Position numbers and translations under genes: made by a program
Shown here: piece after piece, positions 48,287-57,361 of the stretch
How positions within the stretch are numbered: position 1 is the first letter of the stretch
Layout of the letters: each line of letters starts with the position of its first letter
The notes under the pieces: model-generated
Told to the model about the DNA's origin: nothing
Seen by the model: the letters and a program-made list of their open reading frames with translations, nothing else
The model's database searches: none
Source: Rhodococcus_G sp042879035
Lineage (GTDB): Bacteria; Actinomycetota; Actinomycetes; Mycobacteriales; Mycobacteriaceae
Assembly (NCBI RefSeq): GCF_042879035.1
Contig: NZ_JBIAOU010000002.1
Location: 372,001-436,000 of the forward strand
Reading direction: 5' to 3'
Length of the DNA: 64,000 nucleotides

Positions 48287-49645
48287 ATGAGCTCGGATCG
48301 ACGTCAGTTGCACCTCAACGCGTTTCTCATGCCGATCGGTCACCACGAATCGGCCTGGCGTCTTCCGGAGAGCGACCCGAACGCGAATCTCGACATCAAC
48401 CACTACATCTCGCTCGCAAGGACGGCCGAGCGCGGCAAGTTCGACTCCGTCTTCCTCGCCGACAGTCCCGTGCTGTTCACCAGCCCGGAACGGCGGCCCA
48501 GCGGAAAGCTGGAGCCGACGATCATCCTGACGGCGATCGCCGCCGCCACCACCCGGATCGGGCTGATCGCGACGGCGTCGACGAGCTACAACGAGCCGTA
48601 CAACCTGGCCCGCCGGTTCGCGTCCCTCGACTTCGTCAGCGGCGGCCGCGCCGGCTGGAACATCGTGACGACGGCGGGCGCCGACGCGGCCCGGAACTTC
48701 GGGCTCGACGACACCCCGGCGCACCGGTCCCGCTACGAGCGGGCCGCGGAGTTCGTCGAGGTGTCGACGAAACTCTGGGACAGCTGGGAGGACGACGCCG
48801 TCCTCGCCGACAAGGACCTCGCGATCCACACCGACTCGACGAAGGTGCACACCGTCGACCACGAGGGACGGTTCTTCCGGGTGCGCGGCCCGTTGAACGT
48901 GCCCCGCTCCCCGCAGGGGTACCCGCTGCTCGTGCAGGCCGGCTCCTCGGAGGACGGGAAGGACTTCGCCGCGCTGTACGCGGAGGCGATCTTCACCGCC
49001 CAGCCCACGTTCGAGGAGGGCACGGCCTTCTACTCCGACCTCAAGGACCGCGTGGTGAAGGTCGGCCGGGACCCGGAGCAGGTGCTCGTCCTCCCCGGAA
49101 TCGTGCCCGTCATCGGCGACACCGAGGCGGAGGCCAGGGAGCTCGACGCCGAACTCGAGCGGCTGATCTCCCCGGAACACGCCCGGCGTCAGCTGGCGGA
49201 GCTGTTCAAGCGGGAACCCGAGGACCTCGATCTGGACGCGGAGCTGCCCGACGACCTGCCGTCCGAGGACGAGATCGAAGGTGCGAAGAGCCGGTACACG
49301 CTGATCGTCGACCTCGCCCGGCGGGAGAGGCTGACCGTCCGCCAGCTGATCGGCAGGCTCGGCGGCGGCCGCGGCCACCGCACCTTCACCGGGACCCCGG
49401 TACAGGTGGCGGACACAATCGAACACTGGTTCCGCAGCGGTGCGGCCGACGGGTTCAACATCATGCCGGCGGTCCTGCCGTCGGGTCTGGAGAAGTTCGT
49501 CGACTCCGTCGTCCCGATCCTGCAGGAGCGTGGGCTGCTGCGCACCGAGTACACCGAGTCCACGCTGCGCGGCCACTACGGTCTGCCGCGGCCGGTCAAC
49601 CAGTTCACCGTCGACCGGAGTACCGGCCTGGTGTCCGCCCGGTGA
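48287..49645 (+). CDS. LLM-class flavin monooxygenase, paralogue of the sulfur-operon enzyme
   Basis: A 452-residue NtaA/SnaA/DmoA-type enzyme closely matching the gene at 37517 along its whole length: LHLNAFLMPIGHHESAWR, RGKFDSVFLADSP, STSYNEPYNLARRFASLDF, SGGRAGWNIVTTAGADAARNFG, LLVQAGSSEDGKDFAALYAE, GGGRGHRTFTGTP. It contains an acidic insertion near residue 320 (DLDLDAELPDDLPSEDE). The ATG has GAGGGG upstream. Its stop overlaps the ABC exporter start (GTGA), suggesting export of a product or substrate. The 276-bp region upstream has no tandem-Cys leader like that of the first operon. Confidence 0.88.
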   Translation: MSSDRRQLHLNAFLMPIGHHESAWRLPESDPNANLDINHYISLARTAERGKFDSVFLADSPVLFTSPERRPSGKLEPTIILTAIAAATTRIGLIATASTSYNEPYNLARRFASLDFVSGGRAGWNIVTTAGADAARNFGLDDTPAHRSRYERAAEFVEVSTKLWDSWEDDAVLADKDLAIHTDSTKVHTVDHEGRFFRVRGPLNVPRSPQGYPLLVQAGSSEDGKDFAALYAEAIFTAQPTFEEGTAFYSDLKDRVVKVGRDPEQVLVLPGIVPVIGDTEAEARELDAELERLISPEHARRQLAELFKREPEDLDLDAELPDDLPSEDEIEGAKSRYTLIVDLARRERLTVRQLIGRLGGGRGHRTFTGTPVQVADTIEHWFRSGAADGFNIMPAVLPSGLEKFVDSVVPILQERGLLRTEYTESTLRGHYGLPRPVNQFTVDRSTGLVSAR

Positions 49646-52600
49646 GTTCCACGACCACAGACCCCGACTGTCCCGTCGTCGCCGGTGTGAACACCGCACC
49701 GGCACAGCATGATCCGGGGTGGATCCGTTACCTGTTCGGCTACTGCCTGCGGCACCGCCGCAACCTGGTGCTCGCCCTCGGCGCGGCCGCCGTCGCAGCG
49801 ACCGCGACCGCCCTTCTCCCGCTGGCGATCCGCCACATCATCGATTCCGCCGCCGGGACCACGAACACCGCACTGGCACCCTGGATCGCGGCGCTCACCC
49901 TGCTGGCCCTGATCCGCTTCGGCGCGGCGTACACGCGGCGATACCGCAGCGGGCAGGTGTCGCTCGGCGTCCAGTACGACCTGCGTGGCGACAGTTTCCG
50001 GTCGCTGTTGCGGCTCGACGGGCTGGGCCAGGACGGCCTGCAGACCGGACAGGTGGTGAGCCGGTCGATCTCCGACATCACGCTGATCCAGATGCTGCTG
50101 CAACTGTTGCCGCACCTGATGGGCAACGTGGTGATGTTCGCGATCTCGCTCGTGATCATGGCGGTGCTCTCGCCGTTGCTGACCCTCGTGGCCCTGGCGA
50201 TTCTGCCTGCGCTGTGGTGGATCTCGATGCGCAGCCGAACCGACCTGTTCCCGGCCAACTGGCACGCGCAGGAACAGGCCGCGGTGGTGGCGAGCGGAGT
50301 CGAAGCCGCGGTCACCGGGGTCCGCGTCGTCAAGGGTTTCGGGCAGGAGGAACGCGAACTGGCCGACCTCGAAGTCCGGGCACGGGACCTGTTCCGGTCC
50401 CGGCTGCGGGTCGCCCGGCTGACCAGCCGGTACAACCCTGCGATGCAGGCGGTTCCGATGCTCGGGCAGGCGCTGGTGCTGGCACTGGGCGGCTGGCTCG
50501 CGTTGAGCGGGCACCTGACGTTGGGAACGTTCGTCGCGTTCACCACCTACCTCGCGGGATTCGCCTCGCCGGTCCGGCAACTCGCCACCCTGATCACCGT
50601 CGGTCAGCAGGGCAGGGCCAGTGTCGAACGGGTCCGCGAGGTGATCGACGCCGCACCCTCGATCGCGGACGCACCCGGCGCCGGAGCCCTGCCCGACGGC
50701 CCCCTCGGCATCGCGTTCGAGAACGTCACCTTCGGGTACGGTCCGTCCGCTCCGCTGCTGCGAGGACTGTCGCTGCGCATCGAACCCGGCGAGACGGTGG
50801 CCGTGGTCGGCGCCGCGGGCTCGGGTAAGTCGACCCTCGCGATGCTCGTCCCGCGGCTCTACGACGTGCACGCCGGTGCGGTGACCGTCGGCGGCGTCGA
50901 CACCCGACAGGTGACGCTCGAATCGCTGCGGTCGTCGATCGGGGTGGTCTTCGAGGAGAGCTACCTGATGTCGGAATCGGTGCGCGCCAACGTGTCCTAC
51001 GGCCGTCCCGACGCGAGCGAGGACGACGTGTGGGCCGCGCTGCGGGCGGTGCAGGCCGACGACTTCGTCGCCCGCCTGCCCGAGGGCCTCGACACCGTGG
51101 TCGGCGAGCACGGCGTCACCCTGTCCGGCGGCCAGCGGCAGCGCATCGCCCTCGCGCGGGCTCTCGTCGTCGACCCCCGGATCCTGGTGCTCGACGACGC
51201 CACCTCCGCCGTCGACGCCCGGATCGAGGCGGCGATCCACGAGACGGTGCACGCGGCCACCACCGAGCGCACCACGTTGATCATCGCCCACCGCCGGTCC
51301 ACGCTCGCCCTCGCCGACCGCATCGCGGTGCTGTCGCAGGGGCGGATCGTCGACGTCGGCACCAGTGCCGAACTCGACGCCCGATGTCCGCTGTTCCGGT
51401 CGCTGCTGTCGGGGGAGGAGGGTCTCGTTCCCGAAAGCCACCGGGACACCGAGGAACTCGCCGACGGTGCCGAGGTCGCGGAGGTCGCCGCGGAGTTGTG
51501 GCGGCGGGAGGACGGGGTCGCGGAGTCGGCCGGCCTCGACGCGCGGGCTGCGACGGCTTTCGCGACCGCGGCGGCCGGCTCGGGCGGCATCGTCCGCGGC
51601 GGTGCGGGTGGTGGGCTGCTGTCCGCGGCACCGCCCAGCGCCGAGGTGCTCGCCCGCATCGAGGGCCTCCCCGCGCTGACCGGCGAACCCGAGGTTCCGC
51701 GCGCGGACACCCGTGCCGCGGACCCGGAATTCGGCCTGCGCCGACTGATCCGGCCCCTGCGCGGACCGCTCGCGCTGGGCCTGCTCCTGGTGGGGCTGGA
51801 CGCACTCGCCCAGATCGCGGTGCCGGTGCTCGTGCGGACCGGGGTCGATCGGGGAGTCCTCTCGGGGGTCCACGCCGCGCTGCTGCTCGCCGCGCTGGCG
51901 ACGCTGCTGGTGGTGCTGGCGGACTGGGCGGTGAACGTCGCGCAGATCCGGGTCACCGGACGCACCGGCGAACGTCTCCTGTACACGTTGCGGGTCAAGA
52001 CGTTCGCGCAACTGCAGCGACTCGGACTGCAGTACTACGAACGCGAACTCGGTGGCCGGATCATGACCCGCATGACGACCGACGTCGACAGCCTGTCGAA
52101 CTTCCTGCAGACCGGGCTCGCCACGGCCGTCGTCAGCGTGTTCACCATGGGCGGGGTGCTGGTCACCCTGCTGCTGATCGACGCGCGGCTCGCGCTGGCG
52201 CTGGTGGTGCTGGTGCCGGTCCTGGTGATCTCCACGGTGGTCTTCCGGCGCAAGTCGGTGCCCGCGTACGCGGATGCCCGCGACCGGGTCGGCATCGTCA
52301 ACGCCACCCTGCAGGAGAACGTCACCAACATTCGGGTCACCCAGGCGTTCCGCCGGGAGGACCGCAACGCACTCCAATTCGCCCGGCGGGCATGGGCGTT
52401 CCGCGACTCGCGGCTGCGGGCGCAGCGCTACATGGCGGTGTACTTCCCGTTCGTCGAGTTCCTGTCCGTCGTGGCGACCGGGCTGGTGCTCGGTGTGGGC
52501 GCCGCCCGGATCTCGGCGGGCACCCTCACCGTCGGGACGCTGATCGCCTTCGTGCTCTACGTGGAACTGTTCTTCGCCCCGGTCCAGCAGCTCTCGCAGG

Positions 52601-53460
52601 TGTTCGACGGGTATCAGCAGGCCGTCATCGGGCTCGGCCGCCTGCGCGACCTGATGCGCACACCGACCACCACACCCCACGCCGACGACCCGGTGGTCGT
52701 CGAACAGCTCAGTGGTGCAGTCGAATTCGACGACGTCCACTTCTCCTACGCGTCCGGCGCCGGGGAGGCGCTGCGCGGGGTGGCGCTGCGGATCGAACCG
52801 GGGGAGACCGTCGCCCTGGTGGGGCAGACCGGTGCCGGGAAGTCGACCGTGCTCAAACTGCTCGCGCGGTTCTACGACGCGACCTCCGGCGCGGTCCGCG
52901 TGGACGGCCACGACACCAGGGACCTCGACCTCGCCGCGTTCCGGCAGCGGCTCGGGGTGGTGCCACAGGAACCGCACCTGTTCGGCGCCACCGTCCGCGA
53001 CGCGATCGCCTACGGACGGCCGGGAGCCGCCGACGCCGAGGTTGAGGCGGCGGCCCGCGCCGTCGGCGCCCACGCCATGATCGCGGCGCTGCCGCGCGGG
53101 TACCTGCAGCCGATCGGAGAACACGGCCGCAACCTGTCCGCCGGGCAGCGTCAGCTGCTCGCCCTCGCCCGGGCGGAACTCGTCGACCCCGACCTGCTGC
53201 TGCTCGACGAGGCCACCGCGTCCCTCGACCTCGCCACCGAGGAGCGGGTGCGGGTGGCGACCGCGAAACTCACCCGGCGCCGCACCACGCTCGTGGTCGC
53301 GCACCGGTTGACCACGGCGGCGCAGGCCGACCGGGTGGTGGTCCTCGACCGCGGCCGGGTCGCCGAGGTCGGCACCCACGACGAGCTCCTGCGGCGCGGC
53401 GGCGCGTACCGCGAGCTGTGGGACGCCTACGCGCCGTCGGTGCCCCTGAGCGTCCCGTGA
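49642..53460 (+). CDS. Fused ABC exporter (two half-transporters in one chain), Rv0194-like
   Basis: A 1272-residue ABC exporter: TMD1 (about 30-335), NBD1 (about 355-595), linker with Ala/Gly-rich stretch, TMD2 (about 700-1000), NBD2 (about 1020-1265). NBD1: GAAGSGKST, LSGGQRQR, ILVLDDATSAVD. NBD2: GQTGAGKST, LSAGQRQL, LLLLDEATASLD. NBD1 has Asp in place of the catalytic Glu, and NBD2 has LSAGQ in its signature, so one of the two composite ATP sites is probably degenerate, as in heterodimeric exporters. The GTG start overlaps the monooxygenase stop by 4 bp, so the pair is coupled. Substrate unknown. Confidence 0.92.
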   Translation: MSSTTTDPDCPVVAGVNTAPAQHDPGWIRYLFGYCLRHRRNLVLALGAAAVAATATALLPLAIRHIIDSAAGTTNTALAPWIAALTLLALIRFGAAYTRRYRSGQVSLGVQYDLRGDSFRSLLRLDGLGQDGLQTGQVVSRSISDITLIQMLLQLLPHLMGNVVMFAISLVIMAVLSPLLTLVALAILPALWWISMRSRTDLFPANWHAQEQAAVVASGVEAAVTGVRVVKGFGQEERELADLEVRARDLFRSRLRVARLTSRYNPAMQAVPMLGQALVLALGGWLALSGHLTLGTFVAFTTYLAGFASPVRQLATLITVGQQGRASVERVREVIDAAPSIADAPGAGALPDGPLGIAFENVTFGYGPSAPLLRGLSLRIEPGETVAVVGAAGSGKSTLAMLVPRLYDVHAGAVTVGGVDTRQVTLESLRSSIGVVFEESYLMSESVRANVSYGRPDASEDDVWAALRAVQADDFVARLPEGLDTVVGEHGVTLSGGQRQRIALARALVVDPRILVLDDATSAVDARIEAAIHETVHAATTERTTLIIAHRRSTLALADRIAVLSQGRIVDVGTSAELDARCPLFRSLLSGEEGLVPESHRDTEELADGAEVAEVAAELWRREDGVAESAGLDARAATAFATAAAGSGGIVRGGAGGGLLSAAPPSAEVLARIEGLPALTGEPEVPRADTRAADPEFGLRRLIRPLRGPLALGLLLVGLDALAQIAVPVLVRTGVDRGVLSGVHAALLLAALATLLVVLADWAVNVAQIRVTGRTGERLLYTLRVKTFAQLQRLGLQYYERELGGRIMTRMTTDVDSLSNFLQTGLATAVVSVFTMGGVLVTLLLIDARLALALVVLVPVLVISTVVFRRKSVPAYADARDRVGIVNATLQENVTNIRVTQAFRREDRNALQFARRAWAFRDSRLRAQRYMAVYFPFVEFLSVVATGLVLGVGAARISAGTLTVGTLIAFVLYVELFFAPVQQLSQVFDGYQQAVIGLGRLRDLMRTPTTTPHADDPVVVEQLSGAVEFDDVHFSYASGAGEALRGVALRIEPGETVALVGQTGAGKSTVLKLLARFYDATSGAVRVDGHDTRDLDLAAFRQRLGVVPQEPHLFGATVRDAIAYGRPGAADAEVEAAARAVGAHAMIAALPRGYLQPIGEHGRNLSAGQRQLLALARAELVDPDLLLLDEATASLDLATEERVRVATAKLTRRRTTLVVAHRLTTAAQADRVVVLDRGRVAEVGTHDELLRRGGAYRELWDAYAPSVPLSVP

Positions 53461-53464
53461 CGAC

Positions 53465-55747
53465 TCAGTCGACGAGGGACACCGACGTCACCCGGTGCAG
53501 CGTGAAGCGCCGGATCGCGCCGTCCACGGGGTCGAACGCGTCGAGCTGACCGCCCCCCACACTGACCGGGTCGACGATCCGTTCCGACGCGATGCCCTGC
53601 GGGTCGACGTAACCGATCCGAACGCTGCGCTTGACCTTGACCGCGAGTTGCAGCAGCGCCATCGTCGCGGCGCTGCCCGCGCGGGTGCCGTCCGAACGGA
53701 CCCCGCTCCCGCGCGGGGTCGACGCCGCGCGCTCCCCGGCCCGCAGCTGCCGGACGAGCTGGTCGAGTTGGTCCGCGGTCGGGGGAGCGGGCAGCCGGCG
53801 GGTGCCCCGCTCGCGGCGTCGGGGGACCCGTGCGCCGTGCGGGCGCAGGTCGACGATCGCGCCCGACGAGTCCTCGCCCGCCGGCGCGAACCCGGCACCG
53901 CGCAGCAGTTCGAGCACGTCGCCGAGCGGGGCCTGCGAGACCGCCACCGTCGGCGCCAGCGCCCGCAGCGCCAGCGACTCCGCGACCGGCGACGACAGCA
54001 CCTCCGCGAGCATCGCCGGATCGTCGCACCGGACGAACGACTGCGCGATCCCCGCCCGCAGCCGGCCGTGGCGGCGGGCGACGTCGTCGATCAGGTACGT
54101 CAACGCCTGCGGCACCGGCGTCTTCGAGTGCGTCTCGAACAGGGCGTGCAGTTCGGTCGCGGTGCGTCCGGCGTCGAGGGCGCGCCGCACGCTCGCCTCG
54201 CCGACCCGGTACACCGTCGCCGCACCCGCGGACTCGACGTCCGCGACCAGCGTCAACCGGGCCAGCAGGTCGGGCACCAGCGGTCCGGGCGCCACCACCG
54301 TCAGGTCCGCCTGCACGAGGACGTAGTCGATCGGCGTCGGCAGGGCCGCGACCATCTCGGCGAGCACCGACTCCGGCGGCGCGCCGTGCAGCATGCTGCG
54401 GCCCGGCGAGGACAGCGCGCCCCGGCCGATCAGCCCGACCGCGGTGGCCTCGGACAGGGTGTGCTCGATCGCGGACGCCCCGAGCCGCGCCGACCAGCGC
54501 GGCCGCCGCCAGGCGACGATCGCGGCCACCTCGGCCGCGGCCGCACCGACGCCGGAACCGAGTTCGGCGACGACGTCGAGGACGAACCGACGGTCCCGCG
54601 GCGCGCCCGACGCCCGCACCTCTTCCGACAGCGCCGCGATCGGTTTGTCGTTGGGGTCGCGCAGCCCGACGACCCACGGGCGCCGGGCCAGGTCGAGCCA
54701 AGTCTGGGCGAGCAGCTGCCAGCGGTGGGCCGGTGCGCTGTCGCGCCACGCGTCCGCGGCCGAGGTCGGCGCCCAGTAGTCGTCGCCGGTGTCCGCGGCG
54801 GGCAACGGGTCGGGAAGGCCGCTCGAGATCAGCCCCGCGGCCGCCAGGAGTTCGGCGAGCAGGCTGATCCGTGCCTCGTCGACGCCGGTGACCTTCGCGA
54901 GCCTGCGCGCCTCACGGACGCCGAGGCCGCCCGCCTTGAGCGCCGGCGCGGGGTGGTCGCCGAGGGCACCGAGCAGGATCTCGCAGTGCCGGAGCAGTTC
55001 GAGTGCCTCACCCGCGGCCGCCGCGTTGACGTCGCCGATCTTGTGCTTGCGGCCGGCGACGGGCGGCGGCGTCAGCGTGCGGGGATCGGTGACGGTCTCG
55101 CCGCGCAGGACCTGACCGACCTGATACGGAAGTTCGACCGTCTGCTCGTCGATCCAGGCCAGCAGGCCCGCCGCCAGGAGCCGTTGCACCGGGCGATCCG
55201 CCGGGGTGCCGGGGGCGGCGTCCCGGGTGCGGCCGATCGGCGAGCTGGTCGCGAGGGTGTCGATCAGGCGGCGCTCCGCCTCGGTGAGCTCGGCGAGCGC
55301 CGCGCTGATCTGGTCGGCGGTCAGCGGGGTGACGGACTGGTCGACCCGCCAGCCGACCGCCTCCCGGGCCGAGGGCACCACCCGCAGCACCTTCGTGCCC
55401 CACACCAGGGCCCGGTCGCGCAACGCCGTCAGGGCCCGGTCCACGGCCCTGACCGGCGCGCGCCCCGCGACCGCGTCCGCGAGCTGCTCGCGCCGTACCC
55501 CCGCCTCGGCGGCGCCCTCCCGCGCGAGCAGACCGATGAGCGTGAGTTCGAGCACGCTCAGGTCGTCCGCGGCCCGCAGCACCGACGCGCGCTGCTCCGC
55601 CCGGGTGGCCAGCACCGACAGGTTCGCCGGCGGCGGCACCGCGAGATCCGGGCGCAACCGCAGCAGTTCGGCCAGCTCATCGTCGCTGCGGGCACCGAGC
55701 CAGGTCGCGAGGCTGTCGGTCGCGGGGGCGGGGTCCGTGTCGGTCAT
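53465..55747 (-). CDS. Helicase-associated protein (Rv0862c-like), partner of XPB
   Basis: A 760-residue protein annotated in actinobacteria as helicase C-terminal or XPB/Ssl2-like domain protein. It has no helicase motifs but conserved winged-helix-like segments (TLIGLLAREGAAEAGVRREQLADAV, AERRLIDTLATSSPIGR), an IDYVLVQADLTVVAPGPLVPDL strand region and a C-terminal WYL-like module (KVKRSVRIGYVDPQGIASERIVDPVSVGGGQLDAFD...RRFTLHRVTSV). In M. tuberculosis the orthologue sits next to XPB. The WYL-like end may bind nucleic acid or nucleotides. The ATG at 55747 opens the frame. It ends 4 bp before the convergent ABC gene. Confidence 0.85.
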   Translation of the reverse strand: MTDTDPAPATDSLATWLGARSDDELAELLRLRPDLAVPPPANLSVLATRAEQRASVLRAADDLSVLELTLIGLLAREGAAEAGVRREQLADAVAGRAPVRAVDRALTALRDRALVWGTKVLRVVPSAREAVGWRVDQSVTPLTADQISAALAELTEAERRLIDTLATSSPIGRTRDAAPGTPADRPVQRLLAAGLLAWIDEQTVELPYQVGQVLRGETVTDPRTLTPPPVAGRKHKIGDVNAAAAGEALELLRHCEILLGALGDHPAPALKAGGLGVREARRLAKVTGVDEARISLLAELLAAAGLISSGLPDPLPAADTGDDYWAPTSAADAWRDSAPAHRWQLLAQTWLDLARRPWVVGLRDPNDKPIAALSEEVRASGAPRDRRFVLDVVAELGSGVGAAAAEVAAIVAWRRPRWSARLGASAIEHTLSEATAVGLIGRGALSSPGRSMLHGAPPESVLAEMVAALPTPIDYVLVQADLTVVAPGPLVPDLLARLTLVADVESAGAATVYRVGEASVRRALDAGRTATELHALFETHSKTPVPQALTYLIDDVARRHGRLRAGIAQSFVRCDDPAMLAEVLSSPVAESLALRALAPTVAVSQAPLGDVLELLRGAGFAPAGEDSSGAIVDLRPHGARVPRRRERGTRRLPAPPTADQLDQLVRQLRAGERAASTPRGSGVRSDGTRAGSAATMALLQLAVKVKRSVRIGYVDPQGIASERIVDPVSVGGGQLDAFDPVDGAIRRFTLHRVTSVSLVD

Positions 55748-55870
55748 CGCCTATCAGAGTAGGGCGTACGTCCCGAACCGGGATTCGCCGGACACTGTCG
55801 GTGGCGCGACCGGGTGCCTTCTCCCACACCTGGGCTGTACCGCGTACGGACTCGGTGTCAAAATGGCCTC

Positions 55871-56065
55871 GTGGCTAACAAAACGAACAAGAACAACTAC
55901 GTTGATCCGGGCTGGCCGTCGCACCTCGAGGAAGGTGACCACGCGGTCACCGAACTCTCGTCCGCCCGTTCCGGTGGACTCTCCCCGTTCGGCGAGGAGA
56001 CCGAGTTCCCGCGTCCGGTGGAGGAACTGCCCTACACCCATCCGGTTACCGTCATCAACCGGTGA
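55871..56065 (+). CDS. Small conserved actinobacterial protein (Rv0863-like)
   Basis: A 64-residue polar protein starting at GTG: KTNKNNYVDPGWPSHLEEGDHAVTELSSARSGGLSP, then FGEETEFPRPVEELPYTHPVTVINR. It has no membrane segment, signal peptide or cysteine. It sits divergent from the helicase-associated gene, the same position as Rv0863 in M. tuberculosis, so it is conserved in place as well as in sequence type. No function is known. A strong terminator follows at 56083. Confidence 0.7.
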   Translation: MANKTNKNNYVDPGWPSHLEEGDHAVTELSSARSGGLSPFGEETEFPRPVEELPYTHPVTVINR

Positions 56066-56082
56066 CGACCCGGACCGAGCGC

Positions 56083-56120
56083 AGAAAGGCCCCGCAACCG
56101 AATCGGTGCGGGGCCTTTCT
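56083..56120. terminator. Bidirectional terminator between small protein and Rpf gene
   Basis: A perfect 14-bp stem (arms 56083-56096 and 56107-56120) with a 10-nt loop and A-rich/T-rich flanks on both sides, so it works in either direction for the two convergent genes. Confidence 0.92.
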
Positions 56121-56155
56121 CGTGCCGAGGGGTCGGCGTTGCGCGAGCCGGACCG

Positions 56156-56779
56156 TCAGCCCTGCGCGAGCAGGGGCGCGTAGGTCTTGAGGAACTCGAT
56201 GACCTGCGGGTTGAGCTTGGCCTGCGCGTAGAGGGCCTCGATCTGCGGATCGACGGCGATGCCCTGCGCCTTGACGGCCTCGAGGGTGCTGTCCAGGGAC
56301 TCGAGCACGTCGGCGGTGCCGTCGACGGTCGGGATGCTGGTGACGGCCGGGGTCTCGGCCGGGGCGGGCGCCTCGGGCTCGGCGACCGGCGCGGTCCGCG
56401 GGGTCGGGCCGCTGGTCAGGCCGAGCTTCGCCGAGCAGGACGGCCACGCGCCCCAGCCCTGCGACGCGAGGACCTTCTCGGCGACCGCGATCTGCTGCTC
56501 ACGGGTGGCCTGGTTGGCGGTGGCGGCGTACTGCCCGCCGCCGTGCGCGGTCCACGTGCTGGGGGAGAATTGCAGGCCGCCCTGGTAGCCGTTGCCGGTG
56601 TTGATCGACCAGTTGCCGCCGGCCTCACACTGAGCGAGCCGGTCCCAGTCGGAGTCGGGGGCCGCGTTGGCGGGGGCCGCGAAGGCCGCACCCGCCGCGC
56701 TGAACACCGCGGTGGTCACGACGACCTTCGCAGCGGTCTTGCGCGTGTTCGTGGGCTTGCGATGGCGTCCAGCGCTCAT
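56156..56779 (-). CDS. Resuscitation-promoting factor (Rpf)
   Basis: A 207-residue secreted protein. A signal peptide (about 1-39, VVVTTAVFSAAGAAFAAPANA) precedes the Rpf domain (about 41-118): DSDWDRLAQCEAGGNWSINTG with catalytic Glu52, GYQGGLQFSPSTWTAHGG, and GWGAWPSCSAKLG. Cysteines 51 and the one in WPSCS form the conserved disulfide. A Pro/Ala/Glu-rich linker and a helical C-terminal tail follow. Rpf is a lytic-transglycosylase-like enzyme that cuts peptidoglycan and wakes dormant cells. The ATG has GAGAGG 8 nt upstream. It is preceded by a c-di-AMP riboswitch and a CRP/GlxR-like site. Confidence 0.94.
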   Translation of the reverse strand: MSAGRHRKPTNTRKTAAKVVVTTAVFSAAGAAFAAPANAAPDSDWDRLAQCEAGGNWSINTGNGYQGGLQFSPSTWTAHGGGQYAATANQATREQQIAVAEKVLASQGWGAWPSCSAKLGLTSGPTPRTAPVAEPEAPAPAETPAVTSIPTVDGTADVLESLDSTLEAVKAQGIAVDPQIEALYAQAKLNPQVIEFLKTYAPLLAQG

Positions 56780-56795
56780 GGAGGTTCCTCTCCGC

Positions 56796-57000
56796 ACGCG
56801 CCTGCGAGGTCAGCTGTCGGGTTCGGGCTGAGAGGTCGCCCGGCCGTGATCGCTCCGTGATGGGCGCGAAAAACGGCTTCACCCCAAGGAAGGCCGTGTG
56901 CTCGCCTTCCGGTGTCCACCGGGGACGTGGGTCCCCCGTCCTCGTCCCTGGGTTCTCCTGTGGGAATCCGTTCCGCGGGACAAGGTTTGGCGCGGCGGTC
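56796..57000 (-). promoter_or_regulatory. c-di-AMP (ydaO/yuaA-type) riboswitch upstream of rpf
   Basis: Read on the minus strand, the leader holds the conserved blocks of the actinobacterial ydaO element in order: GCCAAACCTTGTCCCG, GACGGGGGACCCACGT, a variable hairpin (CCGGAAGGCG...CGGCCTTCC), TTGGGGTGAAGCCG, and a final GACAGCTGACCTCGCAGGCG just before the ribosome site. In actinobacteria this riboswitch class commonly precedes rpf and other wall-hydrolase genes and turns expression off when c-di-AMP binds. Ends are approximate. Confidence 0.85.
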
Positions 57001-57361
57001 CGGACTGGCCGGAACTCCGACCGGGTTCGACCGTACGTGCCCGACCGCGGTGAGTCACCTCCAACCGAGATCGCGTGTTTTTCGGCGTGTTGATCGAAAT
57101 TTGGCGCGTTTCCGCAGGTCAAAGCGACTGTGTCCGGCCGAGACCGGGCCGTGATGCAACCGTTACGTGAGGCAGATCACAAGCCTTGGTGGGCGCGACC
57201 TGGGGGATGCGGCGGGTGCGGTCGGGGGCGCGGACACCGGGCCGCGCGAGGTCCCCGCCGGCGGTCACGCGGCGGCGGTGGCAGGGCGAGCGCGCCGGAG
57301 CGGAGGGGAGGGGCCGACCGCCCCGCATCCGTGATGCGCGGCGGGGTCGTCCGGGACTGCG
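57001..57361. other. Promoter region of rpf and 3' flank of the yccF gene, no gene
   Basis: 361 bp without a convincing gene. It contains the CRP/GlxR-like site at 57166-57181 and presumably the rpf promoter. Confidence 0.6.
57166..57181. promoter_or_regulatory. CRP/GlxR-like site upstream of rpf
   Basis: CGTGAGGCAGATCACA fits the TGTGA-N6-TCACA consensus at 9 of 10 fixed positions. It lies about 165 bp upstream of the riboswitch. M. tuberculosis rpfA and corynebacterial rpf genes are known targets of CRP (Rv3676) and GlxR, so cAMP control of this rpf gene is plausible. Confidence 0.7.

Noticed and set aside
48160..49641. Upstream extension of the ABC exporter frame through the monooxygenase gene
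   Set aside because: This frame is antiphase to a clear monooxygenase; the real start is the GTG overlapping its stop codon.
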